Shown here: positions 7,097-14,533 of the stretch, one piece after another
Layout: the number at the start of each line of letters is the position of its first letter
How positions within the stretch are numbered: position 1 is the first letter of the stretch
NCBI GenBank assembly: GCA_017455845.1
Contig: JAFSYY010000074.1
Location: 1 to 36,669, forward strand
Direction of reading: 5' to 3'
DNA length: 36,669 nucleotides
Origin: Prevotella sp.
Lineage (GTDB): Bacteria > Bacteroidota > Bacteroidia > Bacteroidales > Bacteroidaceae
Notes under the pieces: model-generated
Told to the model about the DNA's origin: nothing
The model's database searches: none
What the model saw: the letters and a program-made list of their open reading frames with translations, nothing else
Made by a program: the position numbers and the translations under genes

Positions 7097-10000
7097 TTAG
7101 TTGAAGAAATATTTCAAGCCAATCTGCATGCTCCAGCATTGACCGGTGTAGTCCCAAAGGGTGTCGTAGGTCTTGGTGGGATAATTGCCATTGGAGTCTT
7201 TATACATCGAGAAGACAGGGGTGTTGCTTGTGTCTACGCCCTCGTACTTCAGGATCTTGCCGTAGTTGCTGGCAGCGGCGTTCTTAGGTATGCCCCAGTA
7301 TGAGTTGAGCATATTGGTAAAGTTGATGATGTCGAGCGATGCCTGGAACTTCTGCTTGGTGCCAAACACCTTCACCTCGAAGTCCTCGGCCACGCGCAGA
7401 TCCAGGCGATGGAGCCAGGGTGCGCGTCCGCTGTAAGGCTCGGCATACTCACCCTTATGGGTGCGCAGATAGTCGTCCTGCTCAACGAAGTTCCAGAAGG
7501 CGACCCTCATCTCGGCATCCTCTACGAACTGCCCATTCACAACCTTGCCGATCTTTATCTCGCTGTCGTTTCTCGGGATATACATCAGGTCGGTGCTCAG
7601 TTTGTCGCCGTTCATATCGTTGGTGTACATGAAACTGGTGCCGGTATAACTGTAGGCCTTATAGAACAGGTTAATGTGTGTGCCGAGGGTAAAGTTGCTG
7701 TTAATCTTGATGGGCAGGAAATAGCCCACGGAGGCCGTCACCTGGTCGGGTGTCACGTAGTAAGAACGCTGGGCGGCGGTGCGGTTGGGGCCGTCGACAG
7801 AGATGACGCCCTGCCATGCCGACACGGGGTCGCTGCCGGGCAGACCCGACACCTCTTTGCTCTCGGTATGTGTGTAGGCAGCCATGATGCTGAGGTTGGG
7901 TATAGGCTCTGCGTTCACCGTGATATTGGCCGTATAGCCGTAGCCCTTCGATGTGTTGTCGAGCACGATGGCGTTCTTGTTGCTGTAATACTGGTAGTTG
8001 GAAGGATAGATCAGACGGTTGTCGGCACCGTTGAAGCGCTGCCAGGTGTCGGCTTCGTCATCCTTGATGTTGACGTTGCGCATATACACGGCATTGATGC
8101 TCTTGTTGTAGATAAACTCGCCGGTGACGGTGAGGGGGAACGACACGGGCAACTGGTAGTCGACGGCGATGCTCGACTTCCACACCTGCGGCATCTTGAA
8201 GTCGCTGTACACGCCGGAGATCTTGCTGCCCGCTGTATGTTTCTCGTTGGTCGTAGGCACCTCGAAGTGCTCCATCAACTCGTGCACACCCATGAACTTG
8301 CCTGCCAGACCGTTTAACTTGGCCTGAACCCAGGCCTCGTCGTGGCCGTTGGTGTCGGTCCATGTCTGCGTCTTGTAGTTATAGCCGGCGGCATAGGTGG
8401 TCTTGGTGATATTGGCATTGCCGGGCTGGTTGGTGAAGAACACCAGGGGCAGACGGCCGGTGAACACGCCTGTGCCGCCACGAATCTTCAGACGCTTGTC
8501 GCCAAAGACATCCCATGTGAAGCCCACACGCGGCGATATCTGCCAGTGGTTGTCGGGCCAGCGCCCGGTGTCGATGCGATAGCCGTTGAAGCCGTAGACG
8601 GTGTTGCCGTTGGCATCGGTATAGTTCAGGTCGTAGATGGCGGTGTTACGTTCCACGTCCTGCTCGTCGAACACGAGGTCGTCGAACCTCACGCCGTAGG
8701 TCAGTTTGAGGTTGGGCACGATGTTCCACTCGTCTTGCAGGTATATGCCATACTGGTTGAAGCGGACGGCCGAGGTGGGGCTGTCGTTGCCGTTGAAGCC
8801 GTAGGTGAAGTTGACGGCCTCGGGAGCCATGCCACCGAGGAACTCGTTGATGTTGCGGAAGCGATACTGGCCTGTTCCCTCGCGGATGTAGGAGTTGTCG
8901 GCAAACTGATGCTCGAAGTTGAAGCCGGCGGTCAGTTTATGCGTACCGGCGTAGTAGGTGAAGTTGTCGGTCAGGGTGTGCACCTTGTTCTCCACATGGT
9001 TCTTCCACGAGAACAGTTCGTAGCCGGCACAGATATACGGCTCGATGCTGGGCGACTTTGACGTGACGTCGTAGGGATAGGCGATGTCGATGAAGGGGAA
9101 CTGTGACGACTCTGACGTACGTGTGGGGTCCTTGATATAGGAGTAGGTGTAGAGCAACTGGTTGCTGGCCTTCTGGCCGAAGCGGCTGTTCAGGTCAACG
9201 GAGACAGACTGCACCGAGCGCTCGCTGCCATACATCGTGTTGGCGAAGATCATAGACTTCTCACCCACGCGGTAGTCGCCGGAGCCACCATAGATATAGT
9301 CGCCTGTAGAGCGGCTGGCACCCGAGTAACTCTCGTCCTTGGTCATATTATAGCGCACGGCCAGGTGATGGGCATCGGTGATGTTCCAGTCGATACGGGC
9401 CAGCAGTTTGATGTTCTTCTCGTCGGCAGGGAAACTGGTCCATGAGCCGGTGTTGTAGCCGAAGTTGTCAAGCAGGTAGTTGTGCACCTTCTCCATGTCG
9501 CTGGCCAGCACGCGGCTCACCATGCCCTTGGCCTCCTCGCCGTCGCCACGGGCGCGGTATTTGATGACCTGGCCAGGGGTCTTCTCGTATTCATAGTTGG
9601 CAAAGAAGAAGAGTTTGTTCTTGATGATGGGGCCGCCCAGGGTAGCGCCATAGACGTACTTACGATCCTCGGCGGGGTCGCCTACCATCTCATCACCATT
9701 TATTTTATAGCCGTGCAAGTGCTCGTTGCGGAAGTAGGTGTAGGCCGTGCCCTTGAACGTGTTGGTACCGCTTTTGGTGATGGCGTTCACACCACCGCCT
9801 ATGAAGTTGGTCTGGCGCACGTCGTAGGGTGCGATGACCACCTGCACCTCCTCGATGGCATCGAGCGAGATAGGACTGCCGCCGCCGGGGAGGCCGTCGC
9901 TCAGTCCGAAGTTGTTGTTGAAGTTGGCGCCGTCGACGGTGAAGTTAGACATCTTACCGTTGGCACCGGCGAAACTCATGCCGCCGCCGCTGTAGGGCGA

Positions 10001-10480
10001 CAGTTTGGCAATGTCGGTGATGCTGCGGCTGATCATAGGCATCGTCATCATCTGCTCGTTGGAGATGTTGGTCGAGGCACCCGTCTTCTCGGCCGCAAAC
10101 TTCGAGGCGCGGCCGCTGATGACCACCTCTGCCAGGTCGTTTGTGTTTTCTGCGAGCCACACATCAAGGTTGTAGGTCTCGCCCAGTTGCAGGGTGATGC
10201 CCTTCAGCGTCTTGGTCTGATGACCGATGTATGAAACGGTGACGGCATACGGGCCGCCGGTACGCATACCCTGGATGGCAAAGCGTCCGTTAACGTTGGT
10301 CACTGCCGTATAGCGTGTGCCGGAAGGCTCGTGGACGGCCTGGATGGTAGCCCCGATAATTGTTTCGTCACTCCCCTCGAAGGTCACTTTACCGGACATA
10401 CTCGAAGTGGTGACCTGTGCCATGACCGACATGGTCATTGTCAGCATCAAGGTAAGGATGAAAAATAGTTTCTTCTGCAT
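7097..10480 (-). CDS. TonB-dependent receptor, Oar-like, with N-terminal carboxypeptidase-regulatory domain
   Basis: 1127 residues. Signal peptide MQKKLFFILTLMLTMTMSVMAQ, then a CarboxypepD_reg-like beta sandwich (about 25-115: GKVTFEGSDETIIGATIQAV…GRFAIQGMRTGG…YIGHQTKTLKG), a plug domain (about 120-250, with MPMISRSITDIAKLSPY, FTVDGANFNNNFGL and SLDAIEEVQVVIAPYDVRQTNFIGGGVNAITKSG) and a 22-strand-type barrel ending in the aromatic GLKYFFN. The plug wording is that of the Oar/OmpA-related receptor group, not SusC, and no SusD partner is next to it. Outer membrane. Substrate unknown. It has its own promoter element and probably leads the GH3 gene. Confidence 0.92.
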   Translation of the reverse strand: MQKKLFFILTLMLTMTMSVMAQVTTSSMSGKVTFEGSDETIIGATIQAVHEPSGTRYTAVTNVNGRFAIQGMRTGGPYAVTVSYIGHQTKTLKGITLQLGETYNLDVWLAENTNDLAEVVISGRASKFAAEKTGASTNISNEQMMTMPMISRSITDIAKLSPYSGGGMSFAGANGKMSNFTVDGANFNNNFGLSDGLPGGGSPISLDAIEEVQVVIAPYDVRQTNFIGGGVNAITKSGTNTFKGTAYTYFRNEHLHGYKINGDEMVGDPAEDRKYVYGATLGGPIIKNKLFFFANYEYEKTPGQVIKYRARGDGEEAKGMVSRVLASDMEKVHNYLLDNFGYNTGSWTSFPADEKNIKLLARIDWNITDAHHLAVRYNMTKDESYSGASRSTGDYIYGGSGDYRVGEKSMIFANTMYGSERSVQSVSVDLNSRFGQKASNQLLYTYSYIKDPTRTSESSQFPFIDIAYPYDVTSKSPSIEPYICAGYELFSWKNHVENKVHTLTDNFTYYAGTHKLTAGFNFEHQFADNSYIREGTGQYRFRNINEFLGGMAPEAVNFTYGFNGNDSPTSAVRFNQYGIYLQDEWNIVPNLKLTYGVRFDDLVFDEQDVERNTAIYDLNYTDANGNTVYGFNGYRIDTGRWPDNHWQISPRVGFTWDVFGDKRLKIRGGTGVFTGRLPLVFFTNQPGNANITKTTYAAGYNYKTQTWTDTNGHDEAWVQAKLNGLAGKFMGVHELMEHFEVPTTNEKHTAGSKISGVYSDFKMPQVWKSSIAVDYQLPVSFPLTVTGEFIYNKSINAVYMRNVNIKDDEADTWQRFNGADNRLIYPSNYQYYSNKNAIVLDNTSKGYGYTANITVNAEPIPNLSIMAAYTHTESKEVSGLPGSDPVSAWQGVISVDGPNRTAAQRSYYVTPDQVTASVGYFLPIKINSNFTLGTHINLFYKAYSYTGTSFMYTNDMNGDKLSTDLMYIPRNDSEIKIGKVVNGQFVEDAEMRVAFWNFVEQDDYLRTHKGEYAEPYSGRAPWLHRLDLRVAEDFEVKVFGTKQKFQASLDIINFTNMLNSYWGIPKNAAASNYGKILKYEGVDTSNTPVFSMYKDSNGNYPTKTYDTLWDYTGQCWSMQIGLKYFFN

Positions 10481-10510
10481 AATGGTATAATGTTTTATTT
10501 AATTTTGATG

Positions 10511-10518
10511 CAAAAATA
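10511..10518 (-). promoter_or_regulatory. -7 promoter element of the Oar-like receptor gene
   Basis: On the minus strand TATTTTTG (TAnnTTTG) lies 31 bp before the ATG. No convincing TTTG is seen at the -33 position, so this rests on one element. The rest of the 139-bp spacer shows nothing else. Confidence 0.5.
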
Positions 10519-10619
10519 CAAAAAAGTTTCCATTATCTCGCATTTTCTAAAGGATTTTTTCATGTTTGCGCCAGAATATGCATTGTTAGGGTGCTGCGAT
10601 GCTATTCAGAGCCTATGCT

Positions 10620-11870
10620 TTATGCCTCTTCATTTTCGTATTCGTAGTCTTCAAGGTCGTCGATGTCTTCAACATCCACATACTCAAGATCCTCGTCTTC
10701 GCCCTCTTCCTCCAGTTCACGGGCAAAGACCTTCATGTCCTTGTCGCGGTGCACCAGTGTGTCCTCGCTGGTGATGGCCTGCAGTTTGTTGCTCTCGGCA
10801 TTGAGTTCATGCCACAGCACATCCTTCAGTTCCTCCAGTCCGTAGCCCGTCACGGCAGAAATAAAGACAATGGGTGCGGCGTGGTTTTCCCACGCCGTTT
10901 CCTCCGTCCGTGCGGCGTGGTTTTCCCACGCCGTTTCCTCCGTCCGTGCGGCGTGGTTTTCCCACGCCGTTTCCAGTTCCTGCCGCAGCATGGCAATGAG
11001 TTCCTCGTCCAGCAGGTCGCACTTGGTGACGGCCAGCACGCGGTGCTTGGTGAGCATCTCGGGGTTGAACTGCCGCAGTTCGTTGAGCAGTATCTCGTAT
11101 TCGCGACGGATGTCGTCGGTATCGCCGGGCACCATGAAGAGCAGCAGTGAGTTGCGCTCGATATGCCGGAGGAAACGCAGGCCCAGGCCCTTGCCCTCGG
11201 CGGCACCCTCTATGATACCCGGGATGTCGGCCATGACAAACGACTTGCCGTCTCTATAGCCCACAATGCCCAGCGAGGGCTCCATCGTGGTGAACGGATA
11301 GTTGGCAATCTTCGGGCGGGCGTTGCTCAGTGCGCTGACCAGCGTCGACTTGCCCGCATTGGGGAAGCCCACCAGACCGACGTCGGCCAGCAACTTGAGT
11401 TCCAGGATGATGGTCATCTCCTGCATCGGCTCGCCGGGCTGTGCATAGCGTGGTGCCTGGTTGGTAGCCGAGCGGAACTGGAAGTTGCCCAGTCCGCCGC
11501 GCCCGCCCTTCAAGAGCAGCACCTCCTGACCGTCGTAGGTCACGTCGCAGACATACTTGCCCGTCTCGGCATTATAGACCACGGTGCCGCAGGGCACGTC
11601 GATATACACGTCCTTGCCGTCGGTGCCGTGGCATTTGTCCTTGCCGCCGTTGCCGCCGTGCTCTGCAAAGATATGGCGCTCGTATTTCAGGTGCAATAGC
11701 GTCCAGTAGTTATGGTTGCCGCGCAGGATGATGCTGCCGCCCTTGCCGCCGTCGCCGCCGTCGGGGCCGCCGTTGGGGTTGTATTTAACATGCTTCAGGT
11801 GCATGGAGCCCCTGCCGCCCTTGCCGCTCCGGCATAATATTTTAACGTAGTCAACGAAATTGGATTCCAT
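10620..11870 (-). CDS. obg: GTPase Obg (CgtA) with an in-frame repeat insertion in the G domain
   Basis: 416 residues. Ribosome-associated GTPase needed for large-subunit assembly. The glycine-rich Obg fold covers about 1-157 ([39 protein letters not shown]). G domain: G1 GFPNAGKST 168-176, G2 YPFTT 191-195, G3 DIPG 215-218, G4 TKCD 282-285, G5 SAVTG 338-342. The tail from about 370 is very acidic ([17 protein letters not shown]), as in many Bacteroidetes. Between G4 and G5, residues 300-332 are two full and one partial copies of a 12-residue repeat ([12 protein letters not shown]), encoded by 36-bp DNA repeats; the family normally has a short linker here. All guanine-nucleotide motifs remain intact, so the protein is expected to work. 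A 63-bp spacer with heptamers separates it from the upstream TPR-like lipoprotein gene. Confidence 0.97.
   Translation of the reverse strand: MESNFVDYVKILCRSGKGGRGSMHLKHVKYNPNGGPDGGDGGKGGSIILRGNHNYWTLLHLKYERHIFAEHGGNGGKDKCHGTDGKDVYIDVPCGTVVYNAETGKYVCDVTYDGQEVLLLKGGRGGLGNFQFRSATNQAPRYAQPGEPMQEMTIILELKLLADVGLVGFPNAGKSTLVSALSNARPKIANYPFTTMEPSLGIVGYRDGKSFVMADIPGIIEGAAEGKGLGLRFLRHIERNSLLLFMVPGDTDDIRREYEILLNELRQFNPEMLTKHRVLAVTKCDLLDEELIAMLRQELETAWENHAARTEETAWENHAARTEETAWENHAAPIVFISAVTGYGLEELKDVLWHELNAESNKLQAITSEDTLVHRDKDMKVFARELEEEGEDEDLEYVDVEDIDDLEDYEYENEEA
10875..10974. repeat. 36-bp tandem repeat inside obg; each unit contains a hairpin
   Basis: Units at 10875-10910 and 10911-10946 are identical; a 28-bp partial follows at 10947-10974. 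Each holds an 8-bp stem CGGCGTGG / CCACGCCG around TTTTC (GAAAA on the gene strand): 10877-10897, 10913-10933 and 10949-10969. In the second and third copies the stem is followed on the gene strand by CACGGAC. Confidence 0.92.
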
Positions 11871-11885
11871 GTGCGCTTTGATAGT

Positions 11886-11927
11886 GAAGAGTGAAGAATG
11901 AAGAATGAAGAATGAAGAGTGAAGAGT
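11886..11927. repeat. Heptamer tandem array (GAAGAAT/GAAGAGT), six units
   Basis: Six uninterrupted 7-bp units fill most of the 63-bp spacer between the obg start and the end of the TPR-like lipoprotein gene. Confidence 0.88.
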
Positions 11928-11933
11928 GATGGG

Positions 11934-14192
11934 CTACATAATCTCGACAGCAGTGATTTCCGAGTCCTTGCCTTTATAGGTGATGTCGATGCGGAAGGTG
12001 GCGGCCTCGCTGTAAATATAAAGAGGCAGTTGCTCCTCGTAGGCCGGTTCGTAGTCGAAATGCAGACGGATGGCGGTGCCCACGAGGTCGTTGTCGGCAG
12101 GTGTGAGCGCATCATCAGCATCGAGGCGTCGGAGCGAGAAGACGGGGTCGGCCATGGCCAGCACACGCGGCAGTTCGATACGCAGGTCGTTGTCGGGACT
12201 GGTAAACCAGGTGGTGAACCGCTCCCACCAGCCTTTTTCCATGGCCGGGTCTTCCTCTGGCGGCAACACGGTGACACCCTCGCGCAGGGTGCGCTGCAGC
12301 CGTTGTGGGTCAAGGGAGTAGTTGCTCAGATACTCCTGGCGTGCCCGCTCCTGCTGCTCGCTCACGTTGCGCCGGCCGTCGCGCAGGAACGCCAGGGCGT
12401 TGGCCTGCTTGTAGTTCACGTCGTCGACCCAGCAGATGCGGTCCTCGAACATGGCGATGGCCCTGACGCGGGTGATGTCGTCGTAGGTCTTGCCGGGGTA
12501 ACTGATGCTGACGGTGTCGAAGTCGGCCGTAGAGTGCTTGTTCACGATGTTCACCTCCTTGGGCACCTTCACCACGTCGTACTCGTCCTTGTACATGCCG
12601 GTATAGTGGATGCAGAGGAACACGCGCACGTTTTCGAAGTCAATGTCGGAGCGGTTCTTCAGCGTGACATGCATCACGTCGTCGCTATGCCAGAAGAGCC
12701 ACGATGACTCGGGCTCCACTGAGATGTCGATATACGACTGCTCGAGCAGCAGGCTGCGGAAAGGGCCATAGAGGTTCTCCTCGCAGAACTGCATGTCGGA
12801 GAGCAGTTCGTCGTAGATGCCCTGGTTGCCTCGACGGAAGAAATGGTTGTAGATCTCCTCGCGGCTCTTGTCGGCCTTGCCCTGGTCGGCATAGTATTTG
12901 GCCTTGAGCAGGTTGGGGCTGAACAGGCCGTAGCCTTCCATCGTCGAGGCATAGAGGCGGCGCAGATACTGGCCCTCGGGGGTCTTGCTCAGGTAGGTGC
13001 GGGTGTTATAGGCATCGAGCATGTCGGTGAGGCGGGCGGCCTGGCGCGGATATTCCACGCTGGCCTGATGGAAGCGGCTCATGGCCGTCTGCTCGTTGCC
13101 CAGTTTCTGTTGTAGCAGGCCTTCGAGGACGAGGGCGGGCGCCGTGCGGTCGGGATACAACGCGGTGTAGCGGTCGAGGAGGGACTGGGCCTGAAGGAAG
13201 GGAGGGGAGAGGGGCGAGGAGGGGGACTGACGAGGCGGGAAAACCGCCTCGCACGAACTATCAACAGGGAGCGTGCTATTAACGGAGGGGGCACTATCAA
13301 CGGAGGGAGCACCTTCTGTGGAGGGCAGAGGGGTGATGACATCGGGAACAGGAGCGGCAACGCCTTTCATGATAAGGGTCATAGACTGCAGAAGCATGGC
13401 CTCAGCATTGTCGGGGTATTTACGCAGGATGTCCTGCGTCTGGGCCAGTGCTTCGTCAACGCGCCCGGCATAGATGTCCAGATAGGCCTTGTCCTTCTTC
13501 ACGCACAGGGCATCGTATTCCTGCATATATTTTTTGTAGATGGGGGTGTAGTCCTCCAGATACTTGCGATAGGACACCTTGAGTTTCTGCAGGTCTTCTT
13601 GAATCTTCGCCTTTAGTTTCTTGTCTTTCTCGTATTGTTCGAAGGCCTCGTTGGTGGAACGCTCGGCATCCTCGCCGTTGACGATGCCAAGGATGGCGAA
13701 GATGTCGCCATGGGCAGCCCTGAACAGTTCGCTGGCCGACGTGTTGGCCACGAGGGTCTCGCCGCCACGGGCCGCGCCGCGCACCAGCATCCAGGCATCG
13801 CTCAGTTGCTCGTCCTGCTCCTGTAGTTTATAGGTGTATTCCAGCACAGGGAAGAGTTTGCGCTTGGCCTCGAGCACATCGGGCGCCACGCCGGTATAGT
13901 CCTGACGTGCCATATAGTCGAGGAACTCGTCGAAGTTGCGTGAGCGCACCTGTGCCAGTTCCAAGGCATTGATGACGCGCACCGTCTTCTCCAGGTCGTA
14001 GTCCTGCCCGGAGCGCAGACCCTCCTGGTTGGAGATGGCTTCGTAGGCATCCACGAACTGCTCCACGGGCTGATAGTTGTCGATGCTGAGCGACAGCAGG
14101 TCGACGGGATGGTCGGACGAGCAGCCGCTCATTGTCATTGCCCCCACGACGAGGATGGCAACCGTCCAGTTAAGGAAAATCTTTTTCATCAT
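11934..14192 (-). CDS. TPR-like lipoprotein with in-frame repeat insertion
   Basis: 752 residues (MMKK; ATG at 14192 or 14189). Lipoprotein signal peptide with Cys24 (MTMSGCSSD). Residues about 180-235 are charged and helical, likely coiled coil (EQYEKDKKLKAKIQEDLQKL). A TPR-like helix pair near 236-275 (AYLDIYAGRVDEALAQTQDI, LRKYPDNAEAMLLQSM) resumes near 335-385 (LLDRYTALYPDRTAPALVLE, GLLQQKLGNEQTAMSRFHQA). Between them, residues 277-335 are low-complexity Pro/Ser/Val sequence derived from 18-bp repeats and a hairpin element. The C-terminal half is beta-rich (VMHVTLKNRSDIDFENVRVF…YKDEYDVVKVPKEV) and has no known motif. No family is recognised beyond the TPR part. It has its own promoter, and sits downstream of the FAS1/SusCD block, separated by terminators. 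Confidence 0.8.
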   Translation of the reverse strand: MMKKIFLNWTVAILVVGAMTMSGCSSDHPVDLLSLSIDNYQPVEQFVDAYEAISNQEGLRSGQDYDLEKTVRVINALELAQVRSRNFDEFLDYMARQDYTGVAPDVLEAKRKLFPVLEYTYKLQEQDEQLSDAWMLVRGAARGGETLVANTSASELFRAAHGDIFAILGIVNGEDAERSTNEAFEQYEKDKKLKAKIQEDLQKLKVSYRKYLEDYTPIYKKYMQEYDALCVKKDKAYLDIYAGRVDEALAQTQDILRKYPDNAEAMLLQSMTLIMKGVAAPVPDVITPLPSTEGAPSVDSAPSVNSTLPVDSSCEAVFPPRQSPSSPLSPPFLQAQSLLDRYTALYPDRTAPALVLEGLLQQKLGNEQTAMSRFHQASVEYPRQAARLTDMLDAYNTRTYLSKTPEGQYLRRLYASTMEGYGLFSPNLLKAKYYADQGKADKSREEIYNHFFRRGNQGIYDELLSDMQFCEENLYGPFRSLLLEQSYIDISVEPESSWLFWHSDDVMHVTLKNRSDIDFENVRVFLCIHYTGMYKDEYDVVKVPKEVNIVNKHSTADFDTVSISYPGKTYDDITRVRAIAMFEDRICWVDDVNYKQANALAFLRDGRRNVSEQQERARQEYLSNYSLDPQRLQRTLREGVTVLPPEEDPAMEKGWWERFTTWFTSPDNDLRIELPRVLAMADPVFSLRRLDADDALTPADNDLVGTAIRLHFDYEPAYEEQLPLYIYSEAATFRIDITYKGKDSEITAVEIM
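13231..13329. repeat. Hairpin element plus four 18-bp tandem units inside the TPR-like lipoprotein gene
   Basis: Hairpin: CGAGGCGG (13231-13238), GAAAA (13239-13243), CCGCCTCG (13244-13251), tail CACGAAC (13252-13258). Then 18-bp units at 13258-13275, 13276-13293, 13294-13311 and a degenerate 13312-13329, of the type CTATCAACGGAGGGAGCA, encoding APSVDS-like hexapeptides on the minus strand. Confidence 0.85.
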
Positions 14193-14218
14193 CGAGCGAA
14201 AATGTTATAGACCGCCTG

Positions 14219-14251
14219 CAAAGGTAAACAATAAAAAGCAAATAGCGCAAA
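14219..14251 (-). promoter_or_regulatory. Bacteroidetes-type promoter for the TPR-like lipoprotein
   Basis: Minus strand: TTTG (14251-14248) and TACCTTTG (14226-14219), spaced 21 bp, 27 bp before the ATG. The -33 element lies inside the left arm of the hairpin at 14240-14285. Confidence 0.7.
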
Positions 14252-14285
14252 GCGTTTAAAATCTTTAACGCTTTGCGCTATTTTT
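14240..14285. terminator. Strong hairpin, probable terminator of the SusCD block
   Basis: Perfect 17-bp arms: AAATAGCGCAAAGCGTT (14240-14256) and its reverse complement (14267-14283), 10-nt loop, T-run on both strands. It would end minus-strand transcripts arriving from the SusD gene and overlaps the promoter of the next gene. Confidence 0.75.
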
Positions 14286-14347
14286 CGACCTGCGCGGTTG
14301 GAAACAGACCTACTTTCATCGCGAACTCGGTCAGTTTCAACCCTTTT

Positions 14348-14456
14348 GGAACGCTACGCGTCTAATCAAAAACAAATAAAAACAAAAAAAACAAATAAAA
14401 ACCGCCTTTCTTAGCACGTGTTTTTATTTGTTTTTTGAAAGACCGCTTGCGGTTAG
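14348..14456. terminator. Composite inverted-repeat element, copy 2
   Basis: Left flank GGAACGCTACGCGTC (14348-14362), then AAAAACAAATAAAAAC twice (14368-14383 and 14387-14402), a 17-nt loop, the reverse complement GTTTTTATTTGTTTTT (14420-14435), and right flank AAGACCGCTTGCGGTTAG (14439-14456). Likely works as a terminator in either direction. The 341-bp gap 14193-14533 contains this, the hairpin at 14240, the promoter, and a small CACCT/AGGTG hairpin near 14506-14522, but no gene. Confidence 0.75.
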
Positions 14457-14533
14457 AAAACCAACCGGGTTAACGGCGTAAACACGTCGGTTCCACCCGC
14501 ACAGGTCACCTTTTTGAGGTGCGAGGTACGAAA

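Noticed and set aside
10875..10974. 36-bp repeats as a CRISPR array
   Set aside because: The units are contiguous, with no spacers, and translate in frame within obg.
14439..14480. Fourth member of the GAAAA hairpin family (CGGTTA, GAAAA, CCAACCG)
   Set aside because: The stem is shorter and has an unpaired base, and the CACGRAC tail is missing.
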